64,000 bases of DNA from Rosa chinensis (taxonomy: Eukaryota; Streptophyta; Magnoliopsida; Rosales; Rosaceae): positions 71,895,823-71,959,822 of the forward strand of contig NC_037092.1 in assembly GCF_002994745.2 (NCBI RefSeq). Direction: 5' to 3'. The notes below the pieces were generated by a model. The model had not been told where the DNA came from. It made no database searches and saw only the letters and a list, made by a program, of their open reading frames with translations. Shown here in pieces: positions 12,263 to 24,513 of the stretch. The position numbers and the translations under genes are program-made. How positions within the stretch are numbered: the first letter of the stretch is position 1; each line of letters begins with the position of its first letter.

Positions 12263-12605
12263 ATAGGCCTCTTCATCTAGCTCTACGCCCAGCCGGCCTG
12301 TAGGGCTGAAGTCCTACCCGGCCCTTGCATTAAGGCGGGCCGGCCCTACCCTTTTTTAAATAGGGTAGAGTAAGGATCATATAAATGAAGCTCGGCCCTT
12401 TAAGCCCTAATAATTTTTTATTTTTTTCTATTTTTTAAATATGTAATTGATAACATATAACTTTAGTCTATAACATACAACTTATCTCTTTTTGTAATTG
12501 ATTTTCTAACCTTTATTTTCTTTAATTTTTGTTTCCTTTTGTTAAACAACAATTGATTTTTGGAGATTTAGAGAGATAGTTAATTAAATATAACAATCTT
12601 AACTA

Positions 12606-12807
12606 TGTTAAAGGAAAAGCACATTATGTGCCTTCGTCTGTTCGTCAAAGAAACAGACGAAGAGGGAATTAAGCAATTACAAATCACAGCTCAATCAGCA
12701 TTTAGTATCATCAATGTAATTGATATTTCCGTTGTAATCCTATCCCTATATAAAGGGGTTATGAAATGAAATAAGTAGACCAATTCCAATCTCAATTTAC
12801 TTTAACA
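12606..12807 (+). repeat. Copia-1 5' LTR
   Basis: Starts TGTTAAAGG and ends CTTTAACA. It contains a TATA box (CCCTATATAAAGGGG) near 12745-12760. It carries an 8-bp TTCGTCTG-type segment absent from the 3' LTR. Confidence 0.93.
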
Positions 12808-12824
12808 CGTTATCAGCACGCTCA
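12808..12824 (+). promoter_or_regulatory. Copia-1 primer-binding region
   Basis: CGTTATCAGCACGCTCA follows the LTR directly and is conserved after the LTR at 46511. The position fits a tRNA primer-binding site; the tRNA cannot be named from the sequence alone. Confidence 0.55.
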
Positions 12825-14499
12825 GAGTAAATAAGCCAAGAGAAAAGAAAACTTTAGCTTCGAAAAAAAAAAAAAACCCCAAAACCCTGGAGAAATTTTA
12901 TTTTCTTTTCTGCCGCCACCAATTGTCAAAAAAAAAAAAAAAAATCTCTTCTCTCCCCGGCCGCACAGCCGCACCCCGTGCCCACACACAGCAGAACAAA
13001 CTTCGTCGTCCACACACGGCAGCACCCTACCTTCCACCTCGCTGCTGCACAGACATACAGCCCCGGCCCACCCTGCCCAGCCCCCGCGCGGCTCCTCTCA
13101 CGCATAAGCGCATGCATCTTCTCTCATAACAGCCTCCACCCAGGCCCTCGATCCAGTTACTGCTGCTCCCCATCCCCACGCAGCACAGCCCCGAGCCTGT
13201 CCACCGGTGCCGCCCTTGAAGACCCACCGATCTCCACCTCGACCCGCTTGCAGCACCAGACCAGATCCGGCGGAGAAGAACAAAGGAGAACCTGCAAACC
13301 CACCTTGTTTGCGGTCTCAGCCCTAGCGCCCGTCTGCGAACACAGCCCCATGCAGCCCACTCCCGCAGGACATGAACTGCAGCTCCGACCAACAGGTTTT
13401 CTTGGCGATCCAACCTGCACCAGGTTGCTAGATTGAAGAAGAAGACGCGAAAAAAACAAAACACAGAGGAAAGAAGGAAGAACAAGAAAAAAAAAAAACA
13501 GAAAAAAGGGTGACCGGGCCAAAGTAAAGACCCGGCCCAAATTAACAAAAAAAAAGGCCTTGCGGCCCAGAAAGAAAAAGGAAAAAACAAAACAAAGAAA
13601 AGACATAAGAGGCCAAAAGAACTGAAGGCCCAGAAAAAAGAAAAAAGGGCCATGACCCACTATTGTGACCTGGCCCAGACGAAAAAAATAGAAGCAGGCC
13701 TCACTGGTGATCAGCCCAACAAAAAAGAAAAAGAAAGAAAAAAGGAAGAAGGCCCCGGCCCACTGCTGAAAAAAAAAACAAAAACAAAAAAAACAATTGC
13801 TACCCACGCTTGCATCAACACGCGCGTGCTCTAGGATTGTTTTATTTTCTAGCAACCAAGTATGTTCTCTTTTATTTATTTTCATACTATGGTATATTTT
13901 CATATAATTAGAACTTTTGAGCATGTTTAGTTAGATAATTTTGATCTTTTTAAGCATGTTTTGTTATTTATGTTTTACATAATTATGTTTAAGCATATTT
14001 TAATTATGTTATAGTTTATACTTTATTTTGAACATGCCATATATATCTTGTTATATATTATTTATGCACTTGTGAGCATGTTTTGTGAATTTTATTTACT
14101 CTTATATAATTATTCCTAAGCATGCCTTTAATTACGCTATTGTTTATATTTTATTTTTCGCATGCTATATTATTACTATTATTATGTGTAGTATATAATT
14201 TGTTGTATATTTGTGAAATTTGAGCATGCCATGTAGTTTATTTTTATATGCTATATTTAAATGTGCTGTGATTATTTTTAATGCAACATATCAATACTGT
14301 TTGGCCATGATAATGAAAATTCATGTGCATTATCCATACACACTTACTGTGATAAAGCATTTTCACATAGCATCGAAAGAAAGGAAAAATGTGACCATTA
14401 CGAATCTTGGTCTTGAAATCTAATTCATATTTTTGGAAAATAATTCACGTGGATATCTTTATGACTGCGTAATTTATATCTTCCCTCTTGTTTATGTAG
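12825..14499 (+). other. Copia-1 leader, noncoding
   Basis: A long leader that turns C-rich (12950-13390), then A-rich with repeated GGCCCA motifs (13440-13800), then A+T-rich. Both strands show apparent open frames of up to 255 codons, caused by the skewed base composition; none resembles a protein family. The same leader is present after the LTR at 46307. Confidence 0.7.
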
Positions 14500-15438
14500 A
14501 TGGCTGATCCAACTCGACCTGAGTTTGACATTTTGGACTCAGAAGGACTTGAGTACCATCGTTGGGTTTCCGATATGGAAACTGCCTTTGTGGCAAAAGA
14601 CTACACTGCCACCATTACCGACCCCAAAGATGATGAACCATCTAATAAGGTGAAAGCAAATGCCTTAATGTTTCTGAGGTGACATATTGATCCTAGCCTA
14701 CGCTGGGAGTACCTTCAGTTGAAGACACCCAAAGAACTGTGGGATGCCGTTAAGGGATGTTTTGGGAACATTCATGACATTTTGCTCCCAGAACTGGCCG
14801 TTCAGTGGAATGGAATCCGCTTGCTTGACTACAAAAGGGTCAATGACTTCAACAAGGACATGTTGTGCCTTAAGGCACGTCTCAATTTCTGTGGAAGGGA
14901 AATCACAGAAGATGATATGATCTATAAGACTCTTACCACCTTTCCTACTTCAGCATTTATACTAGCGAACCAGTATAAGTTGGAGTATGACACCAAAAGA
15001 ATCACAACTTTTAATAAGTTAATAAGCCTACTGCAAGTGGCTGAGAGACAAAATGAGATTCTCTTGAATAACAATGCCAGGCCCACTAGGACAAAGAAAA
15101 TTCCCGAGGCTAAATAAAAGGTGGAAATAACTCCAATGCAAGGGGGTTTAGACGTGCTGATCCCTACCTACGTGGCAACCATGCACAACGTGGAAAGGGA
15201 CATGGGGATCATGGAAACAAGATGCAAAAGGAAAGATTGGCAATGAACCATGCTATAGGTGTGGAATCATTGGGCATTGGTACAAGAACTGCCAAGCAAG
15301 CAACATATAGTTGCAGCCACTTACAAGAGATATAGGGAGTCTAAAGAACCAGAAACTCACTGTATGGAAGAAGGAGGCCATGACCCAGATGTCAACCTCA
15401 CAATTGCAGACCTCAATGGCAACAAGGAACTTGCTCAA
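14500..15438 (+). pseudogene. Copia-1 gag remnant with zinc knuckle
   Basis: A copia-type capsid frame begins at ATG 14500 (MADPTRPEFDILDSEG). It is interrupted by an in-frame TGA at 14680-14682, then continues to a TAA at 15117. A nucleocapsid zinc knuckle CX2CX4HX4C (CYRCGIIGHWYKNC) is at 15251-15292 in another frame, so at least one frameshift separates them. Gag packages the element RNA in virus-like particles; this copy could not make it. Confidence 0.8.
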
Positions 15439-15459
15439 TCAATTGATGCACTAGATTTT

Positions 15460-16844
15460 GACTGACCTGGTTTATCTATTTATTTTCCAAAAACAGTTGT
15501 GAAGGGATAATGCCTCATTTTTAATTAGACTATTACTTGGTCTTAAAGTTTATTTCAATAATGGTTTGATGAATTAGAACAAGACCGTGATTTGATTATT
15601 GTTGGCTCATTAATAAATTTTGAATTTTATTCTCAAGCACTGAATTTATTCAAATTTATTTACTAACATATTTACATGGTTCGAAATTGCAATATAAAGA
15701 TGTAAAGTAATACATCTAGAGAAAAATTATTATTAGAATGAAAAGATTATCATTCTACTAAAATACAAATACTCTAAAGAATTTGAGATATATTTAAAGT
15801 CACATACGCTCTATATGCACCAAGAGCTAATCGAACCTTGTTAAAGTTTCAAAGCTATTTGTGCCAACGGTTATCATGTAAAAATACACTGTGAGAATGG
15901 AACTGAATACATTTATATTACCTCTAATGAATGTGGAAGGAAATACATTTTAGAGAAACTTATGAGTCAATCTAGTGGACTGTACCTCACTACGATTCGG
16001 ATCATTGAATCCTATACTGTCACCAAAAGTGAAATGTGGGACACTGACTTATACAGGCTTTGGCATGACCACCTAGGGCACCCCGGTCGTGACATGATGA
16101 TCCGTATTTTAACGAACTCATATGGACATCCCTTCTTTCGAGAGAAAAATAAAATGGGACAAAAATTCGCCACACTGCAAGGTGTCGGTCCTAGTACTGC
16201 TCAAATGCAGTCATTGCCTTCTGAAGTACCAGAAGCACTACCTCCCTCCCATTATGCCTCATTGACTATCTCAAAGGCACATCACTCATTTTGCAAAGCC
16301 TTCTCTTTAGCAAAAACAGGATTGAGACCTTCCTATGCTAAAGATATAAAATAACACATTCCATTCTTACAAAGGATACAAGGAGATATCTGTGGACCTA
16401 TCCATCAAGAATGCGGACCATTTTAAGTACTTTATGGTTCTGGTGGATACTTCGACAATCTGGTCACATGTCGTTTTATTATCCACAAGAATTGCTGCAA
16501 AACTCCTAACACAGATTATACGTTTAAGGGCTCACCACCCTGATCACCCTATCAAGTCTATAAGACTTGATAACGCTAGAGAGTTTACATCAAAAGCATT
16601 TGATGATTATTGCATGTCTATTGGATCGATGTGGAGCATCCTGTACCCCATGTGCATACAAAAAATGGTCTCACAGAAGCCACCATCAAAAGACTATAGA
16701 TGGTGGCTAAGGCAATTGGTTATGCGCACCAACCTGCCCATATCTGTCTGGGGTTATGCAATATTGCACGCAGTTTTACTTATTCGTTTCAGACCCATTC
16801 CTAGCAAACCATTTTTCTGCGTACCAGTTGGTAACTGGATATGA
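15460..16844 (+). pseudogene. Copia-1 protease/integrase remnant
   Basis: The protease portion (15460-15950) is A+T-rich and unrecognisable. From about 15962, a GAG-pre-integrase motif (LYRLWHDHLGHPG) is visible. An integrase core fragment follows at 16392-16844, with the acidic residues of VLVDTST and RLDNAREF, the first two of the DDE triad. Stop codons and frame changes break the reading frame repeatedly. Confidence 0.75.
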
Positions 16845-19290
16845 GCCTGACTTACGCATATTTGGTTTAGCAGTATATGTGCCTATTGCACCCCCACAGC
16901 GCACTATAATGGGTCCTCAGAGACGATTGAGTATTTATGTTGGATACGAATCCCCAACAATTATTCGCTATTTGGAAACCTTGACAGGCGATCTCTTTGC
17001 CGCTAAATTTGCGGACTGTCACTTTGATGAGACAGTCTTCCCGTCGTTAGGGGGAGATAGGAAAAAGGATTTTCCAAGGGAACGACAGGAATTGTCGTGG
17101 TTTGTTCCCACTCAGTCTCATTTTGATCCCCGCACTTCACAAAGTGAAAGTGAAGTGAAAAGAATAATCGATCTTCAGAACGTAACAGATTCGATGCCTG
17201 ATGCGTTTACTGATATCGTAAAAGTGACGAGAACACATATACCAGCTGCAAATGTGCCTGCAAGGTTAGAAGTCCCCAACAAGGGGCACGGTGCCGCAGA
17301 TAGAGGCACTGCAACTGCACTTAGTGGAGGTGTGGTTGAGGCCGTGGCTCCCCAAGGAAGAGGGGGAGGTCACTTGGTTCGATTGACACTCACCCAAGGA
17401 AGAAGAGGGTGAGTAAGGCACAAACCAATCATCAATGTATAGAATCCCTCTCATGAGATTGTCTCTGATTATAGTTATGTCCATGAATCAATACTGGAGG
17501 ACGCTCTGATGTTTGAAATGATTCCAGAAAACGAAGAAATCTCAAAGGATTATGAGAGTGCATATGAGTTGATAGAAAGATCTTCCATACATATTGATGA
17601 TATATACTGTTGCTCAAGGAATCATATAGCACGATGATATCGAACCACGCTCTGTTGAAAAATGTCAACAAAGAGCAGATTGGCCTAAATGGAAAGAATC
17701 AATCTAGGTAGAATTAGATTCTCTGACAAAGAGACAGGTATTTGGTCAGGTAGTGCTAACCCCACCAAGTGTAAAGCCTGTAGGACATAAATGAGTCTTT
17801 GTCAGAAAGCGTAATGAGAAGAATGAAGTCCTGAGGTACAAGGCTCGCCTTATGGCGCAAGGTTTCTCACAACGCCCTGGAATTGACTACGAGGAGACAT
17901 ACTCTCCCGTAATGAACGTAATAATGTTCCGCTACTTAGTTAGCTTAGTAGTTTCCGAAGGACTGGAAATGCAGCTCATGGATGTGGTTACTACATATCT
18001 CTATGGGGATATAGATTCAGAGATATATATGAAAGTGCCAGATGGCCTTACATTACCCAGGTCAAGTGACTCTAAACCACGGATTGCGTTTGCAACTAGG
18101 TTGAAACGCTCACTTTATGGATTAAAACAATCCAGGCGGATGTGGTATACCCGTCTAAGTGACTACTTGATTGGGAAGGGATATAAGAACGATGAATTAT
18201 GCCCCTGCGTATTCATAAAGAAAACAAGTTCCGGATTTGCAATTGTAGTAGTATATGTCAATGATATGAGTATAACTGGTACTCTTGATGAAATAAGAGA
18301 AACCGCGAGCTACTTGAAATCCGAATTTGAGATGAAGGATCTTGGGAAAACTCGATTCTATCTAGGCCTTGAACTAGAACACCGAGTTTGTGGAATATTA
18401 ATCCACCAGTCTGCATATGTCCAAAAGTCAGGCGATATAACATGGACAAAGCATATCCTGCTAGCACTCCCATGATCGGTCGAAGTTTGGATGCAAGGAA
18501 AGATCCATTTCGTCCAAAGGAAGATGATGAACAAGTGTTGGGAGCTGAAATTCCCTATCTAAGTGCAATAGGCGCATTATTGTACTTAGCCCAATTTACT
18601 CGACCAGACATTGCATTCTCAGTGAACTTGTTAGCTAGATTTAGCTCAGCGCCAACGCAGCGTCACTAGAATGGTATCAAGAGCATCTTCGATACCTTAA
18701 AGGAACCATTGACTTGAGACTGTTCTTTCCCTACAGAGAGACAAGAGGGACCGCAGATGGAACTGCAATCCCTGAAGAAAATATTGATGGCGAAAGTGCC
18801 ACTCACTACACCGAAACGCCAAATGATGTTTTGGTTGGTTTTGCTGATGTTGGGTACCTCTAAATGGTTATGTATTCACCATTGGGAACACGGCGATATC
18901 TTGGAGATCAACCAAGCAAATCCTTGTGGCTACCTCCTCGAACCACTCAGAGATCATCGCTCTACATGAAGCGGTCCATGAGTGTGTATGGTTAAGAGCT
19001 ATCATCACACATATTCGAGGGACTAGTGGTTTGAGTTCTACCACTGAAGAGCCTACTTACATTTATGAAGATAATGCAGCTTGCATCGAACAGATGAAGC
19101 TAGGATATATCAAGGGTGATAACGTAAAACACATATCGCCAAAGTTTTCTACAATCAGCAACAACAGGCCCTCCTCAAGATTCAAGTGAATCAAGTAAGG
19201 TCTGAAGAGAATGTGGCAGATTTGTTCACCAAATCATTCCCTAAAGCCATATTTGAGAAACATGTGAAAAGATAGGAATGCGAAGACTTT
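16756..19290 (+). pseudogene. Copia-1 reverse transcriptase / RNase H remnant
   Basis: The copia pol C-terminal half in several frames. An integrase tail is at 16756-17412. Reverse transcriptase is at 17852-18475, with FSQRPGIDYEETYSPV, LYGLKQS and a catalytic box YVNDM (18250-18267) instead of YVDDM, so one active-site aspartate is replaced. An RNase H-proximal segment ([21 protein letters not shown]) is at about 18547-18612. The RNase H end, with EIIALHEAVHECVWLR and EDNAACIE, is at 18926-19189. Stops and shifts between pieces mean no functional polyprotein. Confidence 0.85.
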
Positions 19291-19511
19291 CCAAGCTCCC
19301 CTGATTAATGTAAGTATTAGGGGGAGGTATAGACGTCGGGGGGAGTCTAACACACACATGTCATTCTCAAATGTAAAAGGTGCGTTGTGCTCTTTTCCTT
19401 CGACCAAGGTGTATTTTTGTCCCACAGGGTTTTTATTATTACTTGGCAAGGTTTTTTTAGTGAGGCAACAACTCATGCACCATTTCATCTTTGACTTGGC
19501 ACAAGGGGGAG

Positions 19512-19705
19512 TGTTAAAGGAAAAACACATTATGTGCCTTCGTCAAAGAAACAGACGAAGAGGGAATCAAGCAATTACAAATCACAGCTCAATCAGCATT
19601 TATTATCATCAATGTAATTGATATTTCCGTTGTAATCCTATCCCTATATAAAGGGGTTATGAAATGAAATGAGTAGACCAATTCCAATCTCAATTTACTT
19701 TAACA
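19512..19705 (+). repeat. Copia-1 3' LTR
   Basis: Preceded by the polypurine tract AAGGGGGAG (19503-19511). Same termini as the 5' LTR. Followed by the target copy AACTA. Confidence 0.93.
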
Positions 19706-20394
19706 AACTAATATTTATAAATGTTATAACTTATAAGTTAATTCCAATATATATATTTATATTAAATATGATCAACAAAAAACATTGAGTTTTGTATTAC
19801 CTATATAGCCATTGAGCCACATTTTGAGATAAAAAATAAAAATAATATATTTCTTTTTGTTAAACAAATTAAGGCCCTTTTAGGACCATTTCGGCCCTAT
19901 TCGGAAGGCGGGCCCGACCCAGCCCTTTCGGTCCTGTGGCTCGGGTCTTTCGGGCGAGTAAAGATTAGCATATTTAAGTCCCGGCCCGACCCTACCCGGC
20001 CTTAAATTTTGTTGACTTTGACTAGGCCCTGCTCGGTCCAACCCTAAGCCCTAAAATTTAGGGTAGGGCCGGCCCTAGCCCAGCTCATGATGACCCATAT
20101 GTCACTGCCACAGAGTAATTAGATTAAAGGGGAAAAAATAAATCTCAAAACTTCAAAGAATAAAATTTGTTTTCTGAGGTTAGCCTTGCTTTCTAGTTTC
20201 TCCAAGCCATGAGTTGTTCTCAAACTCTCTCTTAATGAATGTATGATGTGTTAGGGAATTTAATCCCTGCGCCACGCAAGTACTAGAAATAGAGATAGAA
20301 AAAAGAAGGGTTAAATACTGTTTACTCCCTAAATTTTTACCCAAAAAACACTTCAGTCTCTGTCCTTCTAATTTCACATGTTTACTCCTTTTAC

Positions 20395-21975
20395 TAGGGC
20401 TGGGCACGGGCTGGGACGGGCCGGTTACTGACTGATACCGAGCCCGATACCGAAAATATTATTCGGGACGGGACGGGACGGGATTACGGTTTTTCAAGGT
20501 TGGTACCGAAGGTACCGAAACCGACTGGGATCGGGTCGGGCCCGGGCCCAAGTCGGGATACCCGATTCCTTTTTCTTTTCTGTTTTTCCCCACACAGATG
20601 ATCACATTATCTGATTCAAACTGTGGATCTGAATGAACTAATTCAGTAATAATCCACTCAACAATACTATAAACAAGTGGAAACCGGAACAAGACCACCC
20701 CACATCATAGATATAGAATCTACTGCAACCAAAATATGTCATATTGAACGATTAAGCCGAAATCACATTATGCAGAAACAAGTGGTCAATTACAAACAGG
20801 TAAAAACATGGATTTTCTATAGTACCTTGAGCAGTGTATCCACGCTCACATCGATCCCTGAGAAAAGGAAAGTCTTGCGAACCAAATATACCATTCTAAT
20901 ACCAGAAAGAATCATCATTTTGCTTGATCTCAACCAAGTCCAGAACTCAAACCACAAGATTTGCATCAACGTAGCACATAATTCAAGTGGCAATTCCGAT
21001 ATGAAACATCACAATTCACAAATCTGAGGCCGTAACAACAATTTAAAGATCCTCTGATAAAATAAAGAGAGACCCATAGCTTGTAATAGATCCAAAGGAG
21101 CGAAATTATGAGAAGAATTCAGTAACTCCTGAAGAAATTGGAAACCCTTGCGAAAGAGGACGAGATACTGAACCCCAGATCTTCAACCCTCCCTCCACAC
21201 CTTCGATTCTCCTCGATTTCAAATTCAAAATCAAATCGATTTCATATGGCACAGATCGAACAGATTAGCGAGTACCAAGCCTCCTTGATTGTTGATGATC
21301 ACGAAAAAGCCACGATTCCGGGTCGGACTGCTCCAAATCGAGCTCCTCCTCGGTTGTTTCTGATCTGTTCAAAAGTAAGGTCGAGGATGGTGCTTGAAGC
21401 CTTGAATCCTCACAATAAAGTAAGGATTGGGGATCGGGCTTGCTGTGTGAAGGGAAATTGGAAAGATATTGGGGATCGGGCTTGCTGTGCCTGTGTGAAG
21501 GGAAATTGGAAAGAAATTGGGGATCGAGGATTTAGATGAAGAACAGAAGAAGAATTGGAGAGTGGAGAGTGGAGAGTAGAGAAGAGAGTGGAGATCGATC
21601 GATGTCTTTGGAGGTTTGGAGACTGGAGACTGGACTAGAAGAATTGGGGATCGATCGGCTTAGGGCCTTAGGCCGTTTAGTTTAGGTCAAATTGTTTTGA
21701 TCAAGTGTGGTCATTCCTTTGTGTTCCCACAAACTACCCAATCAAAGCCAATCAAGTAATATAAAAATTAAAGATTTAATTTAATTAATTTTACCGGGAC
21801 GGGACGGGATCAATCGGTTTCGACTAAGCTAGTACCGGTACCGGGCCCGTTTCCACGGGACGGGACGGGACGGGCCCAAATAGTAAATTTCAGAATTTGG
21901 TCCCGGCCCGTACCGACTGATTTCAGGACGGTTTCGGAACGGTACCGGGACTTCGGTTTTGGATGCCCAGCCCTA
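20395..21975. mobile_element. hAT-D: non-autonomous hAT element
   Basis: Termini TAGGGCTGGGCA and the reverse complement of TGCCCAGCCCTA are inverted. An exact 8-bp duplication CCTTTTAC flanks them at 20387-20394 and 21976-21983, as expected for hAT. Subterminal GGGACGGGACGGGA and GGTACCG motifs repeat at both ends (20460-20560 and 21794-21950). The interior has no transposase motif; its open frames (20677-21027, 21138-21539) show no known domain. Confidence 0.88.
21429..21535. repeat. 42/48-bp tandem repeat in hAT-D
   Basis: Units starting GGGGATCGGG at 21429, 21471 and (partial) 21519. The second unit has a 6-bp insertion. Confidence 0.8.
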
Positions 21976-22187
21976 CCTTTTACTCTCAATTTTGGACCAA
22001 TAGGTCCATTCCGTTACTCTCCGTCTAAAAACTCTGTTATATGACTTACATCGCTGACGTGACAATCAATCTCCCGTTAAAATGTCTATTATACCCTCAA
22101 TTCTTTTTTTTTTTTGTTGCTTTTTCTGTTTATATCTTCTTCTTCCACCTCTCTCTTCATGGCCACGGTTGATTCTCCAACACCATT

Positions 22188-22633
22188 TTTAAGAATTTAC
22201 TCCTTTAATTGTGGATCATATGAAATAATTGGTGCTTATGGTGTATATTCCATATATGATTTGATAGACTAATTGATGGATCCTAATTGATCAATCAGAA
22301 GGAATTTCCTATATCTATTTCCATGATGGATGGAAATCACTTAAGTCATTGATGGAAATTAGTCCTCTCTCACCCGATATAACCAGTGCACAATTCCATC
22401 TTATGTACGTACACACATAAAGTACTCAAAACATGTATGAGAGTTTGAGGTGCAAGGGCTGAGAGAGAAACCATTTCCTTTGGATTGACGACTTGGCCGA
22501 ACCGCTGCGTCTTGGTATACTACATATTGCTCCAATGGAACAAGGTATGTAGTTTATGTTTTCTGCCTTACTGATAATGTTGTGAGATCATGTAAGTTCT
22601 AGATCTTGACTTTATGTATTTAAATTTCTTACA
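22188..22633 (+). repeat. Copia-2 5' LTR
   Basis: 446 bp ending TTCTTACA. High similarity to 31202-31642 with scattered substitutions. Confidence 0.94.
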
Positions 22634-22635
22634 TG

Positions 22636-22647
22636 TGGTATCAGAGC
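22636..22647 (+). promoter_or_regulatory. Copia-2 primer-binding site
   Basis: TGGTATCAGAGC, complementary to the 3' end of initiator methionyl-tRNA, two bases after the LTR. This is the usual copia primer site. Confidence 0.9.
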
Positions 22648-22944
22648 TTAATAATAGAGCTTTCATGATTCTCCATTAATGGAATATATAGTGTTTTGTT
22701 GTTCATATATTTCCTACGCATTTATATATACATATGAATTTTATTTACAACAAAATATATTTATATGAACGCTTCGCTAGTTATATGATTAATCTGGTTT
22801 GATGATATGTTGTTCATCTGTAGCTGTTTGTTTTTATCAGACTTGCATCTTATGTATTATGATATATGAGTATGAATATGGTACTATAAGCACAAATGAA
22901 ATAATGGCATAACGCTAGTAGTTTGGTTTTGCTAGTTTTATGAA

Positions 22945-23358
22945 GGGCTAAATATTAGTTAGTACCCTGTGGTTTAGGTCCAAAATCAATTCAGTCCCTG
23001 GACTTCTAATTTCATCAAAAACACCCCTGCACTTTCAATTTTGATCTAATAGGTCCAATTCATTAATATCCTGTTATGGGTTCAACTTATAGTTGGATTA
23101 TTTGTTGAAAAACTATTTATTTTTAATAGTAGGACTCACTCCTAAATTGACTATGCAAACCCCTCGGCACCACATCATAAAAGATAGGCCATATATGAGC
23201 CACATTAACAAGTTAAATAACTCAATTGTCAAAAAACTAACAAATTGGATCTATTAGATCAAAATTGAAAGTGCAGGGGTGTTTTTGATGAAATTAGAAG
23301 TTCAGAGACTGAATTGATTTTGGACCTAAACCACAGGGTAGTAATTTGTATTTAGCCC
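22945..23358. mobile_element. MITE F: MULE-type MITE in the copia-2 leader
   Basis: Arms of about 115 bp (22945-23061 and 23241-23358) are inverted copies starting GGGCTAAATA. The exact 9-bp duplication TTTTATGAA lies at 22936-22944 and 23359-23367. The total length is 414 bp, noncoding. Its end sequence resembles that of MULE-C (GGGTTAAATA), so both may use related transposases. Confidence 0.92.
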
Positions 23359-24513
23359 TTTTATGAATGTCAATTTTGATTGTTTATTTCATCTAACTTT
23401 TGAATTCATAGTATAGCGGTTTGTTAGTCACCAAAGTGGTCAAACCAGTAAGGTCTCATGAATATCAAATTAGATGATTATCAATTGCTTATGATATTGA
23501 TGCATATGAAATGAAAAATTGCCTTGTAAAGTTTTAAGGCTTACTCATAAGCATATTGATTTTCATTATTCATAAGAATTTAAGAATCACCCAAAGGTAG
23601 ATTAACCATTCATATGATTAATGAATAGAATGGAGTTTTGATATATATCCTATTAGATTAGTTTTGGAGATCCAAAGATTACAAGCTTGTCTGATTAGGA
23701 ATATACTCATTGCTCAAATGACGATAAATGCATCATTTTAGTTAAATATCTGCATGATAACTATCCAAAGGAGTATTATGTTGATATACTTACTGTTTAT
23801 ACGTGTTTAATGACTCAAAGAATTAATGTTGTGAGCCCTTGTATTATTGTGTTGTAGCTCATGTTTCGCTTCATTCTCATGCTTCTTCTATTCCAGTGCT
23901 CAATGGATTGAATTTCTCGGAATGGTGTGAACAAGTTCAGTTTCACTTAGGTGTTCTGGATCTGGATTCGGCACTCCAAACCGAGAAACCTACTGCTCTA
24001 ACTAATGAAAGCACAAATGAAGAAAAGGCTTTTCATAAGGCTTGGGAAAAGTCGAATAGACTGAGCATTATGTTGATGCGAATGACTATAGCAAACAACA
24101 TAAAGACTACACTTCTGAAACCTGAAATTGCTAAGGAATTCTTGAAGAACATTGAGGATCGTTTCAAGAGTGCTGACAAGTATCTTGCAGGGACATTAAT
24201 GGCTGAACTTACCACCAAGAAATTTGATGGTAAGAGAAGCATGCATGAGCATGTTCTCCAAATAACTAATCTGGCAGCAAAGTTGAAGGCCTTGGGAATG
24301 AGTGTGGATGAGTTCTTTCTTGTTTAATTTATTTTGAATTCCTTACCTCCTCAGTATGAAGTATTTCAGATTAACTATAACACTATTAAGGATAAGTGGA
24401 ATGTTAATGAATTGTCTAGTATGCTTGTTCAAGAGGAAGGAAGGCTTAAGCAACAAGAACAAAATTCCATTCATCTTGTAGGTCATGGAGCTGAAAGAAA
24501 ATTTGGAAGAAAA

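Larger units (their letters stand above)
12606..19705 (+). mobile_element. Copia-1: Ty1-copia LTR retrotransposon with short LTRs
   Basis: Complete in structure. Its 5' LTR (202 bp) and 3' LTR (194 bp) both begin TGTTAAAGG and end TTTAACA, and target copies AACTA lie at 12601-12605 and 19706-19710. The LTRs differ by about four substitutions and one 8-bp indel. Internal order is leader, gag, zinc knuckle, integrase, reverse transcriptase, RNase H, which is the copia order. The coding part is badly decayed. A second, partial copy of the same family lies at 46307-47308. Confidence 0.93.
12263..20098. mobile_element. hAT-like element B carrying copia-1
   Basis: Inserted in MULE-A's left TIR. 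Flanking 8-mers GTGTCACT (12255-12262) and ATGTCACT (20099-20106) differ by one base, fitting an aged hAT-type 8-bp duplication. The two ends carry many copies of GGGCCGGCCCTA-like and GGCCCGACCC-like subterminal motifs in opposite orientation (12290-12410 and 19870-20080). The termini themselves are only roughly inverted, so the superfamily call is tentative; the insertion boundary is well supported by comparison with the intact right TIR. About 730 bp remain once copia-1 is removed. Confidence 0.55.
20308..22110 (+). repeat. MULE-C left TIR, split by hAT-D
   Basis: Outer part 20308-20394, inner part 21984-22110. Joining the two matches the uninterrupted right TIR (32557-32747) across the hAT insertion point. 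Confidence 0.78.

Noticed and set aside
12926..13924. Long open frames on both strands (up to 255 codons) in the copia-1 leader, and the parallel frames at 46475-47194
   Set aside because: They follow from C-rich and A-rich composition, occur on both strands at once, are low-complexity, and the same region is a noncoding leader in two copies of the element.
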